Below, piece after piece: positions 44,375 through 53,553 of a stretch of 64,000 nucleotides of DNA; position 1 is the stretch's first letter; each line of letters starts with the position of its first letter. The notes beneath the pieces were generated by a model. That model was not told the DNA's origin and ran no database searches. It was given only the letters and a program-made list of their open reading frames with translations. Origin of the DNA: UMGS1696 sp964623635 (GTDB lineage: Bacteria; Bacillota; Clostridia; Oscillospirales; CAG-272). Where the stretch lies: assembly GCA_964623635.1 (NCBI GenBank), contig CAZUUA010000007.1, positions 21,843-85,842 on the forward strand, in the 5' to 3' direction. Position numbers and translations under genes: made by a program.

Positions 44375-45624
44375 TGTTCTTTCTCCGTTTCTGTAACCGG
44401 CTGTCCCATACTGTCCACCCAACGGTCGCCCAGCCAGATCAGCTTTTTACCAAGGTCTGTGTCAAATATTTCCTGTCCCACATGGGTGGCGTAGGTCCTT
44501 CGTTCTGCGCTGGTGCAGAGCTTCTTTTGTGCGTTGTTGACCGTCTCCATATGCACGCCGCTGCCTTCCTCCCAAAAGCGAATGGTGGGATCGTTTGCCG
44601 TGTAGTAGCCGCCGTTTGCCACGTAATCGATGTGTCCGCAGTAATCGCCGGGGCGTTCCTCGTGGGCATAGCGACCACCGCCATCCAGCCGGAGCCACGC
44701 CGGGACTCGCTCAAAGCTGGTGTTGTACGCCATGATGCACTGCCGAAAGTCGTTTTTCCCCAGCTTCCACAGGTTGGCGTTGGCTTCATCCAAGCAGTTT
44801 AGCAGGGTCACAGGATGCACCACCGCACCAAAGGGACAGGGATAATTGTTGAAGGTGTAGCCGTAGCGACCGAACAGTGCGGCGCATTTGTGCATGAGCA
44901 GATGCTCGCTGCCCACCGCAAAGCCCTGTCCAAAGCCCTCAGCCTGACAAAACTCCCACTTTTCTTCCCACATATTGTTGGAGCCATAGGTACCCATGAA
45001 CGCCACAAAGCCTTCCACCGGCAGTGGCTCTACGGTCTTCCCATAGTTGCCACGGGTGTCACACAGGCATTTGCACCGGCGCAGTCCCATGGCACCAAGC
45101 AGTCGTCCGTCAAAGCAAACGATGTTTTTTTGGCTGTCCGGTACCGTCACGTACAGGTCCTCGAACACATGGTGGTTCCAGTTGTGGGACGCTCCGGCAA
45201 AGATCGAGTAGCTGTCGCCGCAGTTGCTGCCGCCTTCAGCCGGTGTTGGCAGACTGTCGTAGCATTCCTTTGTCACGTGGATACAGGTGGATTCCGTATG
45301 CACAGAGCCGGTAATCCAGAGGCCGATGTGGGAAAAAGCATTGGTGGCATCCGGTATTTGTACCGCTGCCCAGCCGGTGGGCGTCTTTCGAGGAAAAGCA
45401 TCGATGTAGTAGTGACCCGGCAACAGGACGATGTGCCGTCCTCGAATTTCCCCGGCCACAGGGGCAGCGATCTGCTCCACGGCTGCCTGTAGGGTCACCT
45501 CATCGTGGGTACCGTCGCACACAAAATGGGCACCAGCCTTGTCTTCCCCTGCCGAGTCTGCTGCCGCTATGTATATTGTATCCGAAAATGCATGCTCCGC
45601 AAGCTGTGGGCGCTCTGTCTGCAT
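44371..45624 (-). CDS. Putative right-handed beta-helix protein, function unknown
   Basis: A 417-residue protein not firmly recognised. It opens with ADSAGEDKAGAHFVCDGTHDEVTLQAAVEQ, the phrase common at the start of pectate-lyase-like beta-helix proteins, then IVLLPGHYYID, LWITGSVHTESTCIHV and many N- and H-rich turns (ASHNWNHHVFEDLYV). No signal peptide is present. The ATG at 45622-45624 follows GGAGGG by 6 bases. The frame is open a further 280 bases upstream but that part overlaps the iscS promoter region on the other strand and is not used. Its stop overlaps the rrf2 start. Confidence 0.65.
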   Translation of the reverse strand: MQTERPQLAEHAFSDTIYIAAADSAGEDKAGAHFVCDGTHDEVTLQAAVEQIAAPVAGEIRGRHIVLLPGHYYIDAFPRKTPTGWAAVQIPDATNAFSHIGLWITGSVHTESTCIHVTKECYDSLPTPAEGGSNCGDSYSIFAGASHNWNHHVFEDLYVTVPDSQKNIVCFDGRLLGAMGLRRCKCLCDTRGNYGKTVEPLPVEGFVAFMGTYGSNNMWEEKWEFCQAEGFGQGFAVGSEHLLMHKCAALFGRYGYTFNNYPCPFGAVVHPVTLLNCLDEANANLWKLGKNDFRQCIMAYNTSFERVPAWLRLDGGGRYAHEERPGDYCGHIDYVANGGYYTANDPTIRFWEEGSGVHMETVNNAQKKLCTSAERRTYATHVGQEIFDTDLGKKLIWLGDRWVDSMGQPVTETEKEQ

Positions 45625-45768
45625 ATCGTTCCCTCCACAGGTCAAAAATTGGTGTACCTGTATTATACCATAAGTACGGTAGGAATTCAATGGTTTGCCG
45701 GATTTTTTATTGGGGAAAAACGAGTATAAAATGTATGCGAAAAATATGTCGGACAATTTTTGAAAAAT

Positions 45769-45819
45769 CCTATTGACAAGATAGGAAATATATGGTATAA
45801 TACCTACACAAGAGATAGG
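45769..45819. promoter_or_regulatory. Two 17-bp dyads, candidate Rrf2/IscR operators
   Basis: CCTATTGACAAGATAGG at 45769-45785 covers the -35, and CCTACACAAGAGATAGG at 45803-45819 follows the -10. Both fit CCTA(T/C)-N7-ATAGG and their starts are 34 bases apart. Confidence 0.65.
45773..45801 (+). promoter_or_regulatory. Consensus promoter of iscS-iscU
   Basis: TTGACA (45773-45778), 17 bases ending TGG, TATAAT (45796-45801). Exact consensus, so a repressor is expected to hold it. Confidence 0.92.
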
Positions 45820-45852
45820 AATTAGAAACACCTTGCAAAAGGAGGACAATAT

Positions 45853-47019
<1,167 letters not shown>

Positions 47020-47044
47020 TACAAATAAGGAAGGAAATATAGAT

Positions 47045-47503
47045 ATGGCAATTCAGTTTACATCAAACAATCCCCTGTACAGCCCGGTGGTCATGGATCA
47101 TTTTCTGCATCCACGGAATGTGGGAGAGATCGAGAATGCAGACGGTGTGGGTGAAGTGGGCAACGCCAAGTGCGGCGACATCATGAAAATTTACCTGAAG
47201 ATCGACGACGGCATCGTGACGGACGTGAAGTTCAACACCTTTGGCTGTGGTTCTGCCATTGCGTCCAGCAGCATGGCCACGGAAATGATCAAGGGCAAGC
47301 CCATTGACGATGTATTGTCGCTGACCAACAAAGCGGTGGTGGAAGCACTGGGTGGTTTGCCGGCCCACAAGATCCACTGCTCGGTGCTGGCAGAGGAAGC
47401 GGTGAAGGCGGCACTGAAGGATTACTACGACAAAAACGGCATCGAATACGACCCGATGCAGTTTAGAGAAGTCTCCTGCGAACACTGCACGGCAAACGAA
47501 TAA
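47045..47503 (+). CDS. iscU: Iron-sulfur cluster scaffold IscU/NifU
   Basis: A 152-residue scaffold. The three ligand cysteines are Cys43 (NAKCGD), Cys68 (FGCGSAIASSSMATEMIKG) and Cys112 (KIHCSVLAEEA). After the fold is an extra C-terminal CEHC pair (EVSCEHCTANE), frequent in clostridial NifU-type scaffolds, that could bind metal. It receives sulfur from IscS and assembles Fe-S clusters. It is 25 bases from iscS in one transcript that ends at a terminator. Confidence 0.95.
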   Translation: MAIQFTSNNPLYSPVVMDHFLHPRNVGEIENADGVGEVGNAKCGDIMKIYLKIDDGIVTDVKFNTFGCGSAIASSSMATEMIKGKPIDDVLSLTNKAVVEALGGLPAHKIHCSVLAEEAVKAALKDYYDKNGIEYDPMQFREVSCEHCTANE

Positions 47504-47518
47504 CGAATAAACAGAAGT

Positions 47519-47549
47519 AAAGGGACTGCTGTATGTGGCAGTCCTTTTT
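47519..47549 (+). terminator. Terminator of iscS-iscU
   Basis: GGACTGC, 8-base loop, GCAGTCC, TTTTT. Confidence 0.88.
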
Positions 47550-47633
47550 GTATGGCATATGGTAGGTGTGCCAACTTTGTGTGACATGACCTGTATCATG
47601 CGATAAGGCTTGTTTCTATTTGGTGAAAATATG

Positions 47634-47662
47634 TTGACTTGCGGTGGCAAATATGCTATACT
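47634..47662 (+). promoter_or_regulatory. Promoter of the unrecognised glycosidase-like gene
   Basis: TTGACT (47634-47639), 17 bases ending TGC, TATACT (47657-47662). Confidence 0.82.
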
Positions 47663-47698
47663 GTACAGGAGAAAACTATCGTGCAAAGGAGACATACC

Positions 47699-49639
47699 AT
47701 GTTATCGATCCCACTGATGAACCATACATCTACCGAAGAGACCCGTCCCGTGTACCTATCCTGGCTGCGGAAGGCAGGGGCTGGCAGGGTGTTTATTTGT
47801 CCCGAAAATCCCTATGGAGACACCGAACGGTTAGAAGAGATCCGGCGTACCCTGGCCGAAAACATTGCCTACTATACCGAAAACGGTTTGGCGGTCGGTG
47901 TATGGATAGGCGGTCTGGGGCACGGCGGTATGCTGTCCCATGAGACGACCGCCCGTGTGGGAAGCTACACACGGATCCGTGGCCTGGGCAATGGTGGGGA
48001 AGCGGACGATTCCTTCTGTCCCCTGGATCCGGATTTTGTTGCCATGTACCGGAATTACATCCGTGTCTTAGCCGAGGCCGGTGCCAAGATGATCCAGATC
48101 GACGATGACCTGCGGATCGCCATGCATGGTCCGGTCGCCATCGGCTGTGCCTGTCCCCGGCATATGGACGAGCTGAACCGCCGTGCCAAGGAAGCCGGTC
48201 TTGCCAAGTGCGACTATACCCGAGAAGAGCTGGCGGCAGAGCTGTTCACCGGGAAGCCCACGCCCATTCGGCAAATTTGGCTGGAACTGCAAGGGGACAC
48301 GCTGAAGGATTTTGCCGCTGCTCTGCGGACGGAGCTGGACACCATCGATCCCACCATTCGTCTGGGGCACTGTGCCTGCCTGTCCACCTGGGATACGGAC
48401 GGCGTGGACTCCATCACACTTTCCCGGATCTTCGCCGGCAGCACAAGACCCTTCCTCCGACTTATCGGCGCACCCTATTGGTCGGACAACCACAACTTTG
48501 GCACCACGGGACTGGGTTCCGTCATCGATCTGGAACGGATGCAGTTTGCCTGGTGTGCCAAGCTGGCGCCGGATATCGAGCTCATGGGTGAAGGGGACGT
48601 GTATCCCAGACCCCGGTACAATGTGCCGTCCTCCTATGTGGAGTGCTTCCATCAGGTGCTTGTTGCCAACGGAACGCCGGATATCCTGAAATATATGCTG
48701 GACTACACCTTCGATCCTGCCTACGAGACCGGGTACATTCGCCGCCATGCCCATTTGCAGCCACTGCGGGACCAGATCGCTGCTGCCTTCGAGGACACCG
48801 AACCGGCCGGTATGTACGTGTACGAAGCGATGCACAAGCTGGCGGACATGGACTGTTCGACGGCTTCTGGGGAAGGGGAGCTTGCCTGTCGTCTGATGCC
48901 ATACGCCGCCAACTTCACCGGTGCGCTGTCTCTGCCCATCAGCTTTACCCGATCTAAGTATACAAATGTAGCGATGGTCGTGGGAGAAAATGCCCGGACG
49001 GTACCGGCAGATGTGGTGGATATGCCGCTGGTGCTGGATGCTGTGGCGGCTGAGATCCTCATGGAGCGTGGATTGGATGTGGGTCTGACGGATCTGGTAC
49101 CGATGGACAAACCGGCATCGGAGACCTTCCCGGCAGGTTTGGTCACGCCACATTCGACCACACTGCCCGTGGATACAAACGGCCGCTTCTTCCGGCTGAC
49201 ACCCAAGGAAGGCGCTATGGTGTGCAGTACCTACGATACCGGTGCGCCGGCGGTGATCCGGTATGTGCGGCCAAATGGGGCACCGGTGGTGGTGTACGCC
49301 TTTGGGATGGAGACCATTTCCTATGGCAGCACCATGATGAAAAACTATTGTCGGCAGGCGCAGGCGCTCTCTCTGCTACCGTCTCTGCCTGTGACCATCC
49401 AAAAGGAGCCGGGCGCCTATGTGCTCGCCAGACGCAGCGGTGACAAGCTGGTGGTGGGTATCTGGAACTTTGGCAAGGATCTGCTGTTGCCGGAGGAGAT
49501 CACGCTGGATGGCAGCTACCATAAGATCACCCCCATTGGGGACACCGATGCACAGCTGTCCACCGATGCCGACAGAACGACCGTGCAGCTTGGGAACATG
49601 GTGCCGCCGTACACCTTTGCCGGATTTGTGGCAGAGTGA
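47699..49639 (+). CDS. Putative TIM-barrel glycoside hydrolase, family not recognised
   Basis: A 646-residue protein without signal peptide. The first 430 residues look like a TIM barrel: GAGRVFICPENPYGD, GLAVGVWIGGLGHG, MIQIDDDLRIAMHG, IRLGHCACLSTWDTDG, PFLRLIGAPYWSDNHN, IELMGEGDVYPRPRYN. The remainder is beta-rich like the accessory domains of GH42 and related clan A enzymes. The Glu in MGEGDVYPRPR and the acidic DDD cluster are candidate catalytic residues, which is inference. GGAGACATACC precedes the ATG at 47699; an earlier frame start lies inside the promoter. A promoter and an esterase gene follow it. Confidence 0.6.
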   Translation: MLSIPLMNHTSTEETRPVYLSWLRKAGAGRVFICPENPYGDTERLEEIRRTLAENIAYYTENGLAVGVWIGGLGHGGMLSHETTARVGSYTRIRGLGNGGEADDSFCPLDPDFVAMYRNYIRVLAEAGAKMIQIDDDLRIAMHGPVAIGCACPRHMDELNRRAKEAGLAKCDYTREELAAELFTGKPTPIRQIWLELQGDTLKDFAAALRTELDTIDPTIRLGHCACLSTWDTDGVDSITLSRIFAGSTRPFLRLIGAPYWSDNHNFGTTGLGSVIDLERMQFAWCAKLAPDIELMGEGDVYPRPRYNVPSSYVECFHQVLVANGTPDILKYMLDYTFDPAYETGYIRRHAHLQPLRDQIAAAFEDTEPAGMYVYEAMHKLADMDCSTASGEGELACRLMPYAANFTGALSLPISFTRSKYTNVAMVVGENARTVPADVVDMPLVLDAVAAEILMERGLDVGLTDLVPMDKPASETFPAGLVTPHSTTLPVDTNGRFFRLTPKEGAMVCSTYDTGAPAVIRYVRPNGAPVVVYAFGMETISYGSTMMKNYCRQAQALSLLPSLPVTIQKEPGAYVLARRSGDKLVVGIWNFGKDLLLPEEITLDGSYHKITPIGDTDAQLSTDADRTTVQLGNMVPPYTFAGFVAE

Positions 49640-49669
49640 GCGGCGTCTGTGGCAAATCATGCAGCTCTC

Positions 49670-49698
49670 TTGACAGACCGGTCGGAATGTGCTATAAT
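49670..49698 (+). promoter_or_regulatory. Consensus promoter of the esterase and second PHP genes
   Basis: TTGACA (49670-49675), 17 bases ending TGC, TATAAT (49693-49698). Both hexamers are exact consensus. Confidence 0.92.
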
Positions 49699-49788
49699 CG
49701 ATTTTGTACGTAGGTGTGGCTGTGGGGAGTGGACGCACTTTGTCCCTTCCTGCGGCCTGCCTGTTTCACGTTTGAACGGAGGTTTTTT

Positions 49789-50607
49789 ATGCAGATCAAA
49801 CGAATTTTTTTGGAAGAAAATAACCCCGATTGCTGGCTGGATTGCTATATTGCCGATCCGGTAAACGGCTTTACCCGTTCTGCGATCTTAGTGATCCCCG
49901 GTGGCGGCTATGGCTGTGTCTGCTCCGACCGGGAAGGCGAACCCATTGGGCTGGGCTTTATGTCCCACGGCTACAATGCCTTTGTCCTGCAATACAATGT
50001 GGCACGCACCAAGGTCTATCCGGCCCAGCTGATCCAGGCGTCCTTGGCTATGGCGCACATCCGGGACCATGCAGACGAATACGGCATTGACCCGAATAAG
50101 GTCTTTGTCACGGGCTTTTCCGCCGGTGGACATCTGGCTGGGTCCCTGGGTACCATGTGGCACCGGTCGTGCATTTACGAAGCCACCGGTATGGAATATG
50201 GCAAGAACCGGCCAAACGGTATGATGCTGGTCTATCCGGTGGTCTCCGTGGACACGACCTTTGCCCATCTGGGTTCCTTCCAGAATGTGCTGGGCAAGGA
50301 CGATCCCACCGAGGAAGAGCTTGCCATGGTGAGCATCGATATGGCTGTGGACGAAAAGTCGGTGCCGCTGTTCCTGGTGCATACCTCCAACGACCAGTTG
50401 GTGGACATCCGCAATGCAATGGTGCTGGGCGAAGCATACCGCAAGGCCGGTCTGACCTTTGAGATGCACATCTATCCGGATGCACCCCACGGGATCGCAT
50501 TGGGCAACGATATCACGAAATGCGGCAACCCGAAATACAGCGACCCGGCTATGGCACAGTGGATCAGCCACGCCGTATATTGGGCCTCCAAGCAAGGTCA
50601 GCAGTAA
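49789..50607 (+). CDS. Alpha/beta hydrolase, carbohydrate esterase-like
   Basis: A 272-residue hydrolase of the BD-FAE/acetyl xylan esterase-like group. The oxyanion loop is LVIPGGGYGCVCSDREGEPIGLGF, the nucleophile Ser is in FVTGFSAGGHLAGSLGT, the acid is probably the Asp of FLVHTSNDQLVD and the His is in YPDAPHGIALG. It should remove acetyl or other acyl groups from oligosaccharides inside the cell, as no signal peptide is seen. ACGGAGG lies 7 bases before the ATG at 49789. The PHP gene follows after 27 bases, likely in one transcript. Confidence 0.88.
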   Translation: MQIKRIFLEENNPDCWLDCYIADPVNGFTRSAILVIPGGGYGCVCSDREGEPIGLGFMSHGYNAFVLQYNVARTKVYPAQLIQASLAMAHIRDHADEYGIDPNKVFVTGFSAGGHLAGSLGTMWHRSCIYEATGMEYGKNRPNGMMLVYPVVSVDTTFAHLGSFQNVLGKDDPTEEELAMVSIDMAVDEKSVPLFLVHTSNDQLVDIRNAMVLGEAYRKAGLTFEMHIYPDAPHGIALGNDITKCGNPKYSDPAMAQWISHAVYWASKQGQQ

Positions 50608-50634
50608 TCGTAAAGGGAAAAGAAGGATATAGCC

Positions 50635-51528
50635 ATGTATATTGACAATGCCGGTAAAACGTGGTTCAAAGGGAATCTGCATATGCACACCACGGAGTCG
50701 GACGGCAGACTGACACCCAAGGAAGCCGCCGAGCTGTACCGGAACAATGGGTATGATTTTATCGCGCGCACGGATCACTGGAAGGTGGGACCGGCCAACG
50801 AATTTGACGGGATCTTATGCCTGTCCGGGTGCGAATACAACATTGGTGGTCACCCGAAGGAAGGTGTGTTCCACATCGTGGGTGTGGGCATGACGGAGGA
50901 TCCGATGCTCCCACGAAGCAGTGCAGAGCATCCGCTGACGGGACAGGAGATCGTGAACGGTATCCGGGAAAAGGATGGACTTGCCATCATTGCACACCCG
51001 GCCTGGAGCCTGAACACACCGGAGCAGATCCTGGCCATCCATCGGGACACACCCTTTGATATGACGGAGATCTTCAACTCCACCTCCGATATGCCCCGGA
51101 ACTGCCGACCCTACAGCGGATTGATCACGGATATGCTGGCCTGTGCCGGTGTGTTCCTGCCGCTGGGTGCTGCCGATGATTCCCACCTGTACGCCGACTG
51201 GGATCGCTGCCGCAGCTTTATTTGGGTACAGGCAGAGGAATGCACCAGAGAAGCCATTCTGACGTCCATTCGCCAAGGAAAATTTTACGCTTCTCAGGCA
51301 CCACGCATGGACGTGCAGTGGGTGGACGGCAAGGTGATCGTGGACTGTGACCCGGTCTGCGAGATCGTGTATTATACCGACAGCGTCTGGACGGGACACC
51401 GCTCCGATGTGGGAGAAAACCTGACCCATGGGGAATATGTGCCGTCTGCCGTGGACACCTTTGTGCGTGTGGAAGTGAAGGATGCTGCCGGTCGCTATGG
51501 CTGGAGCCAGTATATTCCGGTGAAGTAA
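50635..51528 (+). CDS. CehA-like PHP-domain metalloesterase
   Basis: A 297-residue PHP protein. The motifs are WFKGNLHMHTTESDGRLTPKEAAELYRNNGYDFIARTDHW, LSGCEYN, LAIIAHPAWSLN and GAADDSHLYADWDR, followed by a C-terminal beta-rich domain of about 80 residues (KVIVDCDPVCEIVYYTDSVWTGH). This layout resembles CehA/McbA-type PHP proteins, which split ester or phosphoester bonds. It differs from the PHP protein at 21259 in size and motifs, so they are not recent duplicates. AGAAGGA is 8 bases before the ATG. Confidence 0.85.
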   Translation: MYIDNAGKTWFKGNLHMHTTESDGRLTPKEAAELYRNNGYDFIARTDHWKVGPANEFDGILCLSGCEYNIGGHPKEGVFHIVGVGMTEDPMLPRSSAEHPLTGQEIVNGIREKDGLAIIAHPAWSLNTPEQILAIHRDTPFDMTEIFNSTSDMPRNCRPYSGLITDMLACAGVFLPLGAADDSHLYADWDRCRSFIWVQAEECTREAILTSIRQGKFYASQAPRMDVQWVDGKVIVDCDPVCEIVYYTDSVWTGHRSDVGENLTHGEYVPSAVDTFVRVEVKDAAGRYGWSQYIPVK

Positions 51529-51612
51529 AATGGATAGGAAGCTTTCCCTGCTGTGCGTACCGGTTTTCATTGGGAAACTATGATCGTATTTGGATTTTTT
51601 TACCAAATCCTC

Positions 51613-51641
51613 TTGACAGGGTAGGGAACATATGCTATACT
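51613..51641 (+). promoter_or_regulatory. Promoter of solute-binding paralogue 6
   Basis: TTGACA (51613-51618), 17 bases ending TGC, TATACT (51636-51641). Confidence 0.88.
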
Positions 51642-51677
51642 ATCACTATGTGACAACGATTATGCTGGAGGTTTTAT

Positions 51678-53147
51678 ATGCGTAGAGTTTGTGCAGGACT
51701 ACTGGGGATCCTATTGCTTATTTCCATGCTTTCTGCTTGCGGCAACACAGCGACCGAAGAAACGGTGGCTGCGAATACCGGTACCACAGAGACCCAGACC
51801 GATGCCACGCCGGTGGAGACGAGCCGTGCCGATTACCCGGACGATCTGCCGGAAAAGGATTTTGGCGGTCAGGAGTACATCATTTGCAACACCATTACGG
51901 GTGACGTAGACAAGGAATACGAGATCCTGTCGGTGGAGCTGACCGGTGAGGCCTGCAACGATGCGGTGTTCCATCGGAACGTGAAGATCGAAGAACGGTT
52001 CAACACCAAGATCGCTTCCCTCATGGAATCAGAGCCGGAGGCGGTACTGAAGCAGTCGGCGCTTTCCGGGGACAGTGCCTTTACACTGTGCGGCTACGTG
52101 AACTTCAAGGCCTATGTACCGGTAGCGGCCGGTGCCTGCCTGAACTGGAACGACATTCCCTATGTGGATCAGTCCAAGCCCTGGTATAACCAGCTGGCCA
52201 ACGAGCCTGCCACCATCAATGGCAAGCTGTTCGCCATCAACAGTGACCTGTCCATTTCCTCGCTGCAGTACACCTATGGGATGTTCTTCAACTATGCGTT
52301 GGTAGAGGACCAGGGATATGCGCCGTCGGATCTGTACCAGATGGTCTTTGACGGCGACTGGACCATCGACAAAATGCGGGAAATGACCGAGAATGTGTGG
52401 ATCGATACCAACGGTGATACCAAGCACGATGCCAACGATATCCACGGATACGCTGTGCATCCCGGACTCAACACCACGGACGTTTGGCTGGCGGCGCTGG
52501 ATCTGCCGGTGGCGACCATCCACAACGACGGCACCTACACCATCGATTTTTTCTGTGAGAAGACCATTTCTGCGCTGGAAAAGTGCATTGCGTTGACCTT
52601 CACCGGAGAGGGCACCTTTACCGGTACCGGCGGCTGGCGTGAGGTTCCTGCCAACTTTGCATCCGGCAAGATCATGATGACCCAGCTGTACTTCGGGGAG
52701 ACCACCCAGTCGCTGACCGATATGGAGGACACCTACGGGATCCTGCCGCTGCCCAAGTACGACAAGGAGCAGCAGGAATATTACACCAATGCATGGGACC
52801 AGTTCTCTGTATTCTCCGTGCCGGTGACCGCATCGGATCTGGAATTTGTGGGTGTGATCTTTGACGCACTGTCTGCGGAGACCTGGCGCACCGTATATCC
52901 GGCGTACTACGACACCGCACTCAAGAGCCGGTATTCCGCTGACCCGGCGGTGGCAGAGATCGTGGACATCATCATGGCAGGTCGGAAATTCGAGTTCACC
53001 TTCCAGTTTGGCGATGACCTGCAGCGTCTGCCGTATTTGTTCCGGGAAATGCTGGCGGCCAAGACCACGGATGTAGCGTCCAAGTACAAGAGCATCGAAT
53101 CCAAAATGAAGGAAGCCATCGATAAGATGTACTCCTATTATGAATAA
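51678..53147 (+). CDS. Solute-binding lipoprotein, paralogue 6
   Basis: A 489-residue lipoprotein: MRRVCAGLLGILLLISMLSAC with lipobox LSAC, then a Thr/Glu/Asn linker. The family block is DFGGQEYIICN and ELTGEACNDAVFHRNVKIEERFNT; the Ca-loop-like stretch is DTNGDTKHDANDIHGY, where the central Gly-Asp-Gly is changed. GILPLPKYDKEQQEYYTNAW and YPAYYDTALK complete the match to the other five. GGAGG is 8 bases before the ATG. It is the last gene of the esterase-PHP neighbourhood but has its own promoter and terminator. Confidence 0.87.
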   Translation: MRRVCAGLLGILLLISMLSACGNTATEETVAANTGTTETQTDATPVETSRADYPDDLPEKDFGGQEYIICNTITGDVDKEYEILSVELTGEACNDAVFHRNVKIEERFNTKIASLMESEPEAVLKQSALSGDSAFTLCGYVNFKAYVPVAAGACLNWNDIPYVDQSKPWYNQLANEPATINGKLFAINSDLSISSLQYTYGMFFNYALVEDQGYAPSDLYQMVFDGDWTIDKMREMTENVWIDTNGDTKHDANDIHGYAVHPGLNTTDVWLAALDLPVATIHNDGTYTIDFFCEKTISALEKCIALTFTGEGTFTGTGGWREVPANFASGKIMMTQLYFGETTQSLTDMEDTYGILPLPKYDKEQQEYYTNAWDQFSVFSVPVTASDLEFVGVIFDALSAETWRTVYPAYYDTALKSRYSADPAVAEIVDIIMAGRKFEFTFQFGDDLQRLPYLFREMLAAKTTDVASKYKSIESKMKEAIDKMYSYYE

Positions 53148-53177
53148 GTCAACGCTGAATCAGGTTGCCTGAAACAA

Positions 53178-53233
53178 AACAAACGAGAGCAGAGGTCGTG
53201 CCGGATCGGACACCGCTTCTGCTCTCGTTTGTT
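53178..53233 (+). terminator. Long hairpin terminator after solute-binding paralogue 6
   Basis: AACAAACGAGAGCAGA pairs perfectly with TCTGCTCTCGTTTGTT (16 bp) around a 24-base loop. Confidence 0.85.
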
Positions 53234-53260
53234 GGTGCAGTATCTTGTACAGAAAACACA

Positions 53261-53298
53261 AAAAAACCAGCGAATCCTTAGGGAATCACTGGTTTTTT
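53261..53298 (-). terminator. Terminator after tRNA-Ser
   Basis: AAAAAACCAG pairs with CTGGTTTTTT, with an inner AATCC/GGATT-like extension. A T run follows on the minus strand. Confidence 0.85.
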
Positions 53299-53303
53299 GC
53301 TGA

Positions 53304-53391
53304 CGCAGAAGGAGAGATTTGAACTCTCGCACCGGTCACCCGGCCTACACCCTTAGCAGGGGCGCCTCTTCGGCCACTTGAGTACTTCTGC
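53304..53391 (-). tRNA. tRNA-Ser (anticodon GCT)
   Basis: On the minus strand, acceptor GCAGAAG (53385-53391) pairs with CTTCTGC, anticodon stem CGCCC/GGGTG holds loop CTGCTAA with GCT at 53355-53357, the long variable arm has GGCCGGGTGACCGGT, and the T arm is GAGAG-TTCAAAT-CTCTC. The discriminator is G, and no CCA is encoded (GTCA follows). It is 88 bases, transcribed alone between a promoter and a terminator. Confidence 0.95.
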
Positions 53392-53431
53392 ATACTACAG
53401 GTGCGGTCGTCTCAGAAACACCTGCCCCTAT

Positions 53432-53460
53432 AGTATACACCATTTTCTCTCGTTTGTCAA
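53432..53460 (-). promoter_or_regulatory. Promoter of tRNA-Ser
   Basis: Minus strand TTGACA (53455-53460), 17 bases, TATACT (53432-53437), about 40 bases before the tRNA 5' end. Confidence 0.85.
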
Positions 53461-53553
53461 CCGGTTTTCAAAATTTTCTTTGGGATTTTGCCAAGTTTTT
53501 TTGTGGGCAGATTTCGCAAAGCAAATGCTTGTGGCGCCACCTGCAGCGGATGC

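Noticed and set aside
49621..49789. The esterase starting at the upstream in-frame codon at 49714
   Set aside because: That start is only about 10 bases past the predicted transcript start and lacks a ribosome site, whereas the ATG at 49789 has ACGGAGG and begins the conserved fold.
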